The notes beneath the pieces were generated by a model, which saw only the letters and a program-made list of their open reading frames with translations, was not told where the DNA came from and searched no databases. Shown in pieces: positions 35,465 to 47,400 of a DNA stretch of 64,000 nt. The translations under genes were made by a program, and so were the position numbers. The DNA is taken from contig NC_088210.1 of NCBI RefSeq assembly GCF_037126465.1, positions 29,537,511 through 29,601,510 of the forward strand, in the 5' to 3' direction. Each line of letters starts with the position of its first letter. Positions within the stretch are counted from its first letter, which is position 1. This DNA is from Ornithodoros turicata (Eukaryota; Arthropoda; Arachnida; Ixodida; Argasidae).

Positions 35465-38400
35465 CTGCAAGACATAGAAATATAGGTGAGTGTCTGCACT
35501 AAATACATCGTTCGAAAGCATTACTGTGGTACATAGGTATGCCATTCAAAAATGTTGTGACGGGGAACGTAAACAACTGCTACCATATCGTGTGAGCGTG
35601 ATAACTGATTACGAACAAAAGGTGTAACACAGTGTGGCAGTGGGGATGTCACACAGTGCTGTGTTACCGTACCAGGCAGATGTCTAAGAACCACTTTCTT
35701 ACGAGATGCCAGAGACTGTTTGCATTTTGTAAAGTCATGGTTGTCGCGACCTCTGGCACATTGTAAAGTTATGGTCACCGAGCGTTTTGCACAAGCTACC
35801 TATGTGGCTCGAAAGACGCCGTGTTAAAATGACATAATGATATGTCTCTCAAGGTCGACACGCGCATAGTGAGGTTTATCCTCTATGAGTTTATGGACAA
35901 AGAGCCTTTCGTGCAGACCAGATTCGCGCAATCTACCAATGGGCCAGCGCGAGTGTAAGGAACGCCCACGTAAGCGGGAGTGACGTCACTGGTGCACCTG
36001 CCGCAATACATGCTTCCACAGTGCGCCTTGGTCGTCATCGGAGCCTTTCATGTATTCGAACGTGATATTCACTCACAATTTGGCATAGGGAGCGTAAAAG
36101 TCCAGAGGAATACAGGAAAACCGTTTGAGATAGCTCGTAGGACTGTTGTCTAAAATACCATAGTTTTGTTCCATATATGTAACAAAACTATACGGAAATT
36201 GCATTTTAACAAAACTATAGTTTTGTTAAAATGCAGTTTTAATGTATAATGTTTATGTTCACTTAGTTGAGTGATACTTTTCTAAATTTAGCGACGCGAT
36301 GGCATGCGACGGATTTCTGCTCGGTGCTGTCAGCGTAAGGGATACCACTGTAGAGATTCACACGGGCCGGGCTTGGCCACCCGTACCTGTTCGTCTCTGT
36401 ACCAGGAATGTTCTATGCATTGTGGCAGCTGGCAGCACAACAAATAAAACAGTTTAGAAACAGTTAAAGAAAACACATGACGTCTCGGGACCCATAGGGG
36501 ACTCGCGACTAGGATTTCGGCAACTCCTCGCGGGCCGGCTGGCTGGCCTGGTCATTCTCTGACGGACTCGGACCGGGCCGGGCCTCATTTCGGGCTGCAC
36601 GGGTCGGGTCGGGCCGAAAAATAGCGACCCGTGTCAATGTCTGCACTCTGTCAATTGTGTCACACTGTTTTCTGGCATAACATGTGGGGTTGTTACCATG
36701 AGAGGAAGGAAGGCTAAGCCTACGACGAAGTTCGCTGTCCAGTTGACGCCGACGGCAATGCTTGTGGCGATGGAGCGAGCACTCTGCCCGAATAATTCGG
36801 TTACGAGGAACCACGGAATGGACCCTGTAAGAGAAAAGTAAGTCAGCGAAGAATGCGCCAAGTGGTATAATGTTTTCTTAGTGGCACATGGCCACGTGCT
36901 ACGTACCAGGACCAATGGCAAAGGTGACTACGAAACCCATAAGTCCCAGAACGCTCAAGTACGACACCCACTGGCCGTGATGCTGCAACATGGGAAGAAA
37001 AAAAAGTGGATGTCCACGCAGTCAATATTGAACCACTTGGTACGGGGATAAAGCACTGTGCACGCTTAAGATGCACGACTACTTTCAGTGCACACTATTT
37101 TTTTAACGAATTATTGAGGACAGTGGTCCTCCCTGTCATTGCATGACATGTGACACGATCTCCAAGCAAGCTATCGAACCTCTTGCGCAGGCTTCTTTCG
37201 GTTCAAGACCTGTTACAATACGCGCTTCCGTAGGAGGCCTAGTGTGGGGCAATTGTTTTCCGTCGTTCGCATGAACTGCCTTTTGCTACTCACACATTGG
37301 GTTATATCACGGTTCACACCCAGCACTGTATAAAAGCTACAGATGTGCCCTAACACTTGCAGACGACGTTGACCTTTATCTCAGACTATTTTGGTTGTAT
37401 GCCGTATGGCCTGTCGCAACAGACGAAGAAGCATATGCGGCACTCTGCGCTTCAAAGTGCGTCTTTGAATCGGCACCTGCATGAACTTTCAGGTGCACGA
37501 ATGGAAATAGGTTGTGCTGACACTGCCTATTTCGAGATATTCAATCATGTCACGCTACGTCGTGCATCACTCCTTTGCGTAACCAGTTTACGCACTATTT
37601 GGAAGCGCTGTGTCTCTTACCGTGAGCGCCAATGTCGCCGTCAGAGTTGTGGTGCAGACTGCCATACCACCCAGACCTGCCAGGAGTAGTGTACGGCGAC
37701 CAGCACGTTCGACGACAACCATGGAGACGACGGTCATCACGACGTTAACGACGCCCATACCCAGCGTTGCCCAGACGGCAAGGTCGTCCGTCATGCCAGC
37801 CGTGATGAAGATATCAGTTGAAAAGAAGATGGCCGCGTTGATGCCCGACAACTGCTGCGCGAGCATCACCATCACAGAAATACCAAGCGGCGTTCGTAGA
37901 GCTGGATTACGTATGATCTCTGTCAAGGTCATCTGGGAGGAGAAGTGCGCGTATTACTTCCTGGATCACAAAGTCTGCATGTCACCAACTGAAATGTAGG
38001 AGAAGCATTCAGAAGTGACGAGGAAAGTGTTATCCGGGGCTTACTGGGGGCGACAACTCCACACAATGGAATGGCACGCCCACATGCGTCATCTAGAAAC
38101 CATCGACGCCAGACCGTTCTAGGTATACGAGATTCTTGGGCCATAGCGCAATCCTGCACACTATAGCACTGGCATATATAGCACACTATAAGCTTTTGCA
38201 CACCTACATTCGCGTGCGTGTCATGCTAACTCTTCGTGCCAAAATCTCCATTTTATTTTTTTCTCAAAAACCAAGCCAAACCAACCCTAGGTCATATCAA
38301 CCCACATACGCTGAGGTAGGTTCCAGGGAAACACCCGGTGACATCATTGGTTGGTTTAAGAAAAAGATAAAATTGAGATTTTCGGCTTCAATAGTGTGAG

Positions 38401-41400
38401 GCCCACAACTCCACATCACATGCACCAGTTACTTTGGTGGAAAGCTTCTGTAATGATGACGCCAATGAGGAGGAAGAGGATGATAGCGATGATGATGCTG
38501 ATGATGATGATTAGTGGTGGGAATTCCGACATGGCGCCATCATCATGGTCTCTCTCAAAAGCCTTCTGTGAGGGTCCACTTCGGATGCCTTTACAATTAC
38601 TTCATCCCATAGAGGGAAGCAATCTGTGCATTCTTCCAAATGTTTTGCAATTTCAGAATTTGAAGCTTTATTTTTTACTTTTAATGAATGCTCTCTCAAA
38701 CGAAGAAAATTCTTCTACTTCTGCTTTGTTATCCAGTTTTGTTATCCGAATCATCCCTGAATTACTCCAGCATTCAGTGAGTCTCACCTTTGGCATCATT
38801 TCTGAGGTTTCCGCTTCGCTCTTCATCACTTCCATTTCAAAGTAGATGTCAGCACCGGCTCGTAATTTTTTGAGAGCTGCATTTAAAAGCATGATTCATG
38901 TACGAGGATTCAAGAGGAACGCATGAAAACTGATCATGTGTCCCAATCGGGTAACAACGCCACAAACGCTGACACGCACCTGGTATAGCTCATTCCTTTG
39001 TACGGTCTAATCACCATCATGCATGCATTCATTCCACCGATCAATGACTTGTATTGAAGAGTTTAGATTGGGCAGAACGGACATCTATCTATAATTAATG
39101 CCCCTATTACAATACAATGGTGTCAGGTGGTGTACCTTCACCTGCTGATAATCAGCTCCCGCTCTAATGCTCCAGCAGCTCTTGCTCAGCTCAGCTACTG
39201 ACCTAAGTCCTGATGCGTCAGCATCAGGACCTGGCTGGATAATCAGAGGAACGTCTGTTGCGTTCTCCAGTTTCATAGGTAGTTTGTGAGTTCAGAAGTC
39301 AGCACCTGTCATGACGTCAGCGGGACGGAGCGGACAGCGCCGGGAACGGGTGTGCGTGCAGTGCTTACCTCGCCGTGCTTCGTCCTGCTTGCCCTTAACA
39401 AGAAGAAGGTACTTCGGAGATTCCGGGCAGAAGGGTAGCGACATCAGCATTAAGACGGCAGGGATAAGTGGGACACCTTAGAACATAAATGCGTAAGTCA
39501 GTACGTCTGGAAGGTCTCATGATACAAGAATATCTAAGATATAAGAATATAAGAGATATCACACATTTCGGACAGGAATCTAGTAACCATCGTGTACCAT
39601 TGGGATGGCGATGACAAATACTAAATTACGTTATCAGTTTGGTCACCATATCTCCACCAATATTCCACTTATAGTCTGCCGATGTTCACTCGTCTACGAA
39701 TGTTTTAATGTTTTAGCGCGCGGAACAAACATGTTCGTTTACTGACTTCTTCATGCATGATATTCACATTTTCCTCGTCGAATTAACAACCCTTTCTGGA
39801 AATTTTAACGGGGTCTCGTGTAGGCGTACGTGATGACTCTTTCATTCTACTTCCAGTAACGATTATTTGTACAACAGTCATGCCCGGGTAACTTTTATAC
39901 CATTCGTGTTCCATACTTCTTCGGACATTTCTCACAAGTTAATCTGAATCACGTGGGGGCCAGTGTTAAACAACCTCCCGTGGTTGATGGAACCACCCTC
40001 CAGGAGTGGCTCCACGAAAACGTCGGAGCTTTTCCAGCCGGGGGGGGGGGGGGGGGGGTTATGTTTAATTGAATGAAAAGAAAGAAAAGAAAGTGTCAGC
40101 CATGCTAATGCCGACTTTCTCTTCCAAGAAATAAAAAAACTCAGAATAAAAGAAACTGAAAAAGAGAAAGGGAAAAGAATAGGCTATGAGATATCCTCTG
40201 CATTAAGTACTCGGCAGTGGTAACGATTGTCTTGTTGTAAAGGGCGTCCGTCACGGAATACATAAAAGGACTTAGACACTTTTCTTTCTTAAGATAAGAT
40301 AGTGTAATGACTTAAGGGTTGCCGTTAAAGCAATCGCTCGCGGTCGCCAGGCCAAATCGGTACCCACCACAGAAGAGGACTTGCTGCAGAACTCAGCGTT
40401 TAGCAGAGCCAGTGTGGAAAAAAATCTGAATTGTGCAAGGCAGTGTTACTTTCTACATGTCATGTAGCACATTGTTTTTGCTTTGTGATGACCGTCCACA
40501 AAAGGACATGACAAGCATATTCCAAACTCAGTTGCATTATATGTACCTCAGTTTAGCTGCCCCAGCAACACAGACTCTGGATGTTACCGAACATCACTCT
40601 GGATGTAGGAATAATGTCCTAACGAATTGGTACATCCAAAGGATATTCCGTGTTGTTGGGATATATCCTACAAGACAACAAGATGTGATTCCTTACCAAA
40701 CAAAATAGGCCATCCTTCTTCGGTTCCCAACAGCTGTGGGATACCGAGCACTTGGGAGAACAGGATGGACATGGTGAGCACTAGCTGATAGATTGTTCCC
40801 ACAGCTCCACGGTACGCAACCGGAGATATCTCAGTGAGGTACATAGGACCTAGTCCTGCGCTTAGACCTAAGGGTCGGGGAAAAAAAGCACAGACTGTAA
40901 AGGGCATGTGGACGCAGCTGCAGGTTAGGAGCTTTAGACGTAAAATTTACGTGTTCCCGATCGGTTGTGTGGCTGGCGCGTAAGAAATTTTATGCAATGT
41001 TTTGGCGTTTGGTTAAATGAATTGAAGTAACGAAATTAATTTAGAATTACACGACTACCCGTGGTTACACTTGCGTTTTTTTTTCTTTTCGATCGATCAT
41101 TTCTTCCCAACATCGGCAGTGAAGGCCATACTTGGCTCTCACCCAATAACCACCGGTTCGATTGCCGGGCGTCCGAATTTCAGGTCCCGTGAAGTAATCG
41201 TCAGGACTCTGAGTACAGGAACCCAAGTTCGATTTACGGCCTGGGTCATTTCTCTGTTTACACCTCTTGGTTGTTCTTAAAACTGAATTTCGCCACACAA
41301 CATGTTCAACGCCAACCAACTGCAAAGAATGATACCCTTTTGCAGAATACCTAGCAATGCAGACGATTTTTTAAACAAAGTAGAGGAATATGACTGTGTG

Positions 41401-44400
41401 CACTGTTTGCGTATAGACTCAGAGGATGGATGGAACACCCGGATTTGATATAAGCTTTTCGGGAGAAAAAAAAATCAAGAAAACGGCGAATTATTCACGT
41501 TAATATCCGGCGAACAGGGAACGTCATAGTAAGGAAAAGTTGCTGATATTCGCTCCAAGTAATGGTAAGCTAATAGTACACATTCGCTGCTGTCCTCTCA
41601 AAAGGTAATCGTATGCACGCTTTGTTTGCTTATCTGGACGGCCAGAGTAGAGACTCATGGCCGGAGGACAGCGATACGTGGCAGATACTGCGTAGTTTCA
41701 TAAGTGCACTCACGAATACGGCCTCGCGGGCGCACTGAGGACATCTCAAGTTTTTGGCAAATATAGAAAGGTCGAGACGGTCGAGATCTGCAAGCTGAAA
41801 GCCCGGGGTTCTTCGTGTGACTGACACGGAATTCGGCTATGGAATACCACACGTGAATAAAGACTATAAGATGCCGGCCCATTGTGAATCAGAAGTGAAT
41901 AAATAAAATCTTGTACACAAGTGAAGTAGGAAGGCTCCGCTTGATACCATTCGAAGATAAGGCGAATCGAGCATGTTTACAATCAGAACGACAACAGTCA
42001 GAAGTATGCAAAAGCTTTGACAGTCTCTCTGGCCCCGATTACCACAAGCAGCATGTGAGGGTGAGACACGCAATATGGATGGCTACAAGAAGGAGAGGGT
42101 GCAACCGAGAACAGACCCAGGCAGCACAATGTACTGAAAGTCGAGTGCAATAGGGGTGGACGGTATGTGTCTTATCAATGTTCTCTAGCTTCACGAGCCT
42201 GTTCAAGGCATTCTACAAACCCGTCCACACCTATTGCACTCGACTTTCAGTACATTGTGCTGCTTGGGGACGTGGATGAAACAGGCACGACGACACAAGT
42301 ACGAAACAAGCACAAGCACGTCTGTCCTCAGTAGCACCCCCTTCTAGTATGTATTCACCACGAATTCGCCCAAGTTTTTGTTATTATTGCATGGCTACAA
42401 TGCTGAAAATATATTAACTAGACAATATGTTGGGCGTCCTGTGCCGCATTTGAACGGCAAACTTGCTTTTTGCTTCAAAAACCCTGCAATGCTCGCTTTC
42501 TTTAAAAAAAAGAAAAAAAAAAGTAGCTTCAGGGTACGCAGCACATGCAGGTTAATCAGATGTTACACCTGAAGCTCCTTACCAGCATTTATGCCAACAA
42601 CGAAGCGGCCGATGACCAGCATTTCGTAGCAGGCGGCCTTTTGTGCAAAGCCCATCAAGGCGGCAGAGATGAAGACGAAGACATTGTTGACGAGAAGACC
42701 TTTCTTTCGGCCCAACTTCTCCGCGACGAGGGCCGTGAGCAAGCCACCCACCATGCCGCCCACGCAAAAGACAGAGACGAAGATGCTATAGATGAGCGTA
42801 ACTGTGGCTTGAGAAGCAGGTTCGCCAAACCGCTCCGTGTATGTCGAGTTGATGAAGTCTTCAAGGAGCTGTCGGCATAGAACGGGAAGAGTTGGTGAAT
42901 ATCCACATGCGTTCCAAGTGTTATGGCATTGAAGTGGGCTATTACGTTCACCCTTCTTAAAACTTCCGACACTGCTGGATGGGATGCTGAAGGGCAATGG
43001 AACTACATAGCACTTATCCTCAACATGGCGGACCTTTTCTTCCATAAACCACTATTTTGTCACACTAGCGAACTGAAAAGGCGGAATAGGAAATGGATCC
43101 TATTTGGCGAACCTTAGAAAGCTCTCCCGATCTCCATGTTTAATTCATTTTAACTGCGTGGTGATCTGAATCCCGACGGGGATCTCCATGCCACCAAACT
43201 CTTTACATATTAGGCTAGTCTTAAAAGTCTTTAAGTACTAAGCATTGAAGCACTCCAACATTTCTGCTTGGATTTCGCACCCCAATGTATATTTCGCGGC
43301 GTGTATCTTTTCTCCGCGACAAAACACCATCACTTTGTTTGTTCGATGATCTCGATACGACGGTTTCTCTCCCCAGTGACTCTCCCGGTCATTTGTAGAG
43401 AACACGAAGCCTTGTAGAGCCCAGCGCACCACATTTGTCACCCTTCTATCATTATTTGCAAACGTCCTGGGCGAAGTTTGCAAAAGTCCCAACGCCGCGC
43501 ACGCGTGCCTTGAATGTTGTTGGGAACCGCCGTGAAGGTCATGCAAGTGAGCACGAGCGTCTTTATCTGCATAGCGTCTTTATCTGCCTGTGGCGGCAGT
43601 AGATCAGTCGTAATACCTTCCTGATATGATGGGCTCTTGAGCCTTCCTCTCCCGTCGCAACGTTTTCTTTTCTCTTTTTTTTTTGTTTGTTGGTGTGATT
43701 TCGTAGCCTCACTAACCGATATCTGTATGGTCGATAAAGGCAAGAGACGCGCTTTCAGTCCATCTTTGTGAGGTCTGCATGGCCTGGTATGTATACTGTA
43801 AGACGGGCTTATTCTACCATGCGAGGCGACCAGGCGAGTCCGGCACCTCACAAACGCCGGGTATCCCTGTACTTTACTTTCCTTCCAGTAGAAAAGCAAA
43901 AGGTTAATGCGGGTACATCTTGACGGTTACCAAAAAATATTTTTAATCCAGCCGGATATTTTACTTGAAAATCGTCAAAAAAAAAAATAAAAGAAACGAA
44001 TTTTCATTTCTCACATTTTGCAACAGTTTCGAAAATCTTATTTACCGCTAAAAACGGTCCTGGTGTGCGTAGAAAATCCCCTGAATCTCGCACTTCCTAG
44101 CCAGTAGTCGAAGGCAGTAAACCATGTGTGGTAACAAAAAATAAACTTGAGTGATTTCTGCAGACAGCCTCATCCTCTCAGCAACACCCTCCTCCACTGA
44201 CAAGCATGTCGAGACGTGACTATGGTGGATACACCACAGTCACATCTCGACATCCTTGTCAGACAATGACCGCTCTCGCCAGATCTTCAATGGCCTAAGT
44301 GGTTGATCTGCAAATAGATAACTGACAAAAAAAGCGTTTGTCCGAAGCAAACGAGCACAGCTATCGCATCACTTCTCAACTACTTTGCCATGGCTGCCCG

Positions 44401-47400
44401 ACTTGGTGGCTCCAGCCACACAGTCGGTCTATGTCACACGCATGTCACAATATGTAGTTGTCATTGGATATCTTTGAAACATGCACGTGATTCAAACGGT
44501 CAGATAACTGGACCGCGGTCGGCTGCAAAGTTTTTATCGAGTGATCGACTAATTTCTCGTTTATTCACTAATTGTGTTTGTGACAGACTTGTACATTGCA
44601 TTTGGAAACAACAACCTGAAATACAACTGACTGCCACTTGGCACAGCGTTGCTCCTAGGAACCTTCGAGCATGAAATTGTGGATATGAAAAGTGACACAG
44701 AGGAGTTAGTGACCATGCTGTCATCTAATGCTAGATAGAGAAAGCTGACTGGGCGGAGCAATAGTAAGGACAGGGATGAGTGACCAAAACCAGAAAACTA
44801 CATTTTCTCCTCTCGTCTCCAAAAAGAAAAAAGAAAAAAAAACTTATCCAGTTAGCTTCTCTCTATTATTTTTCCGCGCATTATTTCCTATCGACGCTGT
44901 TACTCTTTGAATGGCCACTACTTCATTTACCTATTGATTTACGCGATTACAAATACGTATATGAAGTTTGAGAGTCGCCCCCTGGTGTTCACTGACCGAA
45001 CTGTATCGTGAGGATGTTCCCTGACAGTATTCGCACATTGCATTGCTTATCAAGGCATTACACGTGTACGAGGCCGTCCAGCGTTGGTATTTCTTGATAA
45101 TGCGTGACGAAAACGACATATATGTTCCAAGTAAATCGCATTTTTGTTCCAATATGACAGTTTTTACTGCAAGTAACGGAAACGAAACCCAAACGAGGAT
45201 CCCCACCAATAGGCGGCAGGCACAGTAGTGTCCCTCTTGAAGGTCTCGCCGCCATTAGGGGATTGAGGAGAAGGGCTGGCGAGAGGGACAAGACCAGCTG
45301 GCCTATTACTTTGTAACCGGCTTTGTTGTGAATATGCATTTGTTGACCTGACCTACACTTCCGCTCCCCTACAAAGCGACAGGTCGTTCGCCTCAGTCGT
45401 AAAAGCCCCGTTAGATTTTTCCGATTCATGCATTCATGTTGACCTATAATACTCATGAACCCCTTTAACACGTACCCGTAATCCCTAACCTTTTAAATGC
45501 CACGCTAATGATCAGGACAGTGCCCAGAAGAAGACGAGTAGCTAGTCCTGACGAGATCGGGAATAACATCTCCATATTTTTGTTTCATTTCCAATCCAAT
45601 CCAATCCAGAAGAAGAGTCTCTGATCGAAATATCAGCGACTCCCGTCCTAAGGTTGTTCCCAGGGATGTTTACTGCTTGTAGTTAAACTACTGCACGGTA
45701 GTTAAAAAGTAGTTAGAAACTACTTTAAAAAATGGTAGTTATTAAACTTATTTTTTGTAGTTAACTACAGTAGTTAGGTTCGAGCAGGCTACAACTACTC
45801 CACATTTTCTTAAAGAATTTTCGACGAGGAGTCGGGACAGTATCCAACGTGTTTCAACAGGACAGTAGGCACTGCAGTAGGCAGGAGCATTGGTCGATTT
45901 AGAATGGTATAGACGCGGAATGGAGACATTCATTACCGAGTCTGCGTACAGAAATGCTACGGCACATGAGCAGAAAGTACGTATTTTGTGTTAATCAGGG
46001 TACATACAACGATCTACACACACAGCACATTCAAAAAGCTTGCGCCCCCTCCGTCGTCAGATTGGATAGGTCATGAGTTTATCATTGCATGACATATGAC
46101 TACATCAGTATTGCATGGAAGGGCGCGCAACCAGCTCCCGTGGCTCAGTGGTTAGCGTGCTAGCCATGTCACGTCGAGACTGAGAGGTACCTGGGTTCGA
46201 ATCCCGGTGCCGGCTGTGCTGTCTGGGTTTTTTCCTGGGTTTTCCTCAGACGCTTTCAGACATATGTCGGCACAGTTCCCCTAGAAGTCGGCCCAGGGCG
46301 TCAGTCGTGACGTTGCCCACATACGTGAGGCCGACAACGGCAAGCCCTTTCACCACCACCACCCACCTGGAAGGGCGCGTGCTGTGCTATGATTGTTGCG
46401 AGTGTGTGAGTTCGCTGTCTTCTGGCTCCCCACGCGCTCACAGGCTATTTCTGCGCCTAAGCGATTATAGATATAATGACGCGCACAAAATATCAGAGTA
46501 GTTAGAAATGTAGTTAAACAACTACATCGTAATAGTTGCAAAGTAGTTTTAACTAACGCGGCTGTGATGTAGTTACACTAGCAGTTAAACTACAATTTGA
46601 AACAGCGTAGCAGAGTAGTTAGCGGTTACAGTTAAACTACTAAAAACGTAGTTACAGCACATCGTTGGTTGTTCCCTTTCCATTGTCTCCGAGTTAAGGG
46701 TAGCGCGTTCAGCTAAAATTACCAGAATAGCAAGTATATTATGCGTCACGCGTCACTTAAGTTTTTGCTTTAAATCAATTACATTTACATTTTATCGCAC
46801 GTGCACAATCTTATCGGCGCAACGCTTTGGTGAGCAAGAGCTCGCGGCATCATCCATTCAGCCTCACGAGATAAACTCTCAAATGAAAAGAGTGGTATGA
46901 TAAGTAGATCCACGCGCACCTGCTCTTCAAAGGACTAAGTGGAGAGCTTGAATTCTCTTTTTATTTACTCCAACTTCCGCAGCAGAGCTTCTGAATTCTA
47001 ACGAGTGCAGCCAGGGTACTTTGCATTCTTAGCGGCTGTTGTCGCCTTTGGTCTTCTCCTTATCTTTCTTCAGTATCGGCGTGGCTGTCTCAGAGCCTTG
47101 AGACGAGTTTAATTGCTCACAGTCAGACAGAGACAAGGAGCACTATCTACAGGCTGTGACAGCAGTAAGTTTTACGCGCAACTCACATACGCACCATTCA
47201 GGGAAGGGTTATCCTGCTCTCTGTTCTGCAAGATTTCAGTCAGAACAACGAATTTTAAATGGACAACCCTCGACTTACCTTTTGAGGTGCGTTGACAACT
47301 CCGAGGTTATAACCATGATGGAATGCTGAGCCCACGCCCGAAGACAGGACGGCCAGGACTAAAGTTCCCGTTAATGACTGGGAATAGAAGGGAATCAGGT

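Noticed and set aside
35521..35778. Open frame just upstream of GLUT-A exon 10
   Set aside because: Intronic, without motif; the exon boundary at 35464 is fixed by the acceptor and by alignment to GLUT1.
43438..43899. Minus-strand open frame of 153 codons inside a GLUT-A intron
   Set aside because: No domain, Lys-rich low-complexity centre (from a poly-T run) and no splice context matching GLUT-A phases.
46128..46220. Possible functional tRNA gene at the SINE head
   Set aside because: A and B boxes are present, but the sequence continues into a SINE body with a CCA-repeat tail and has target duplications, so it is a retroposon.
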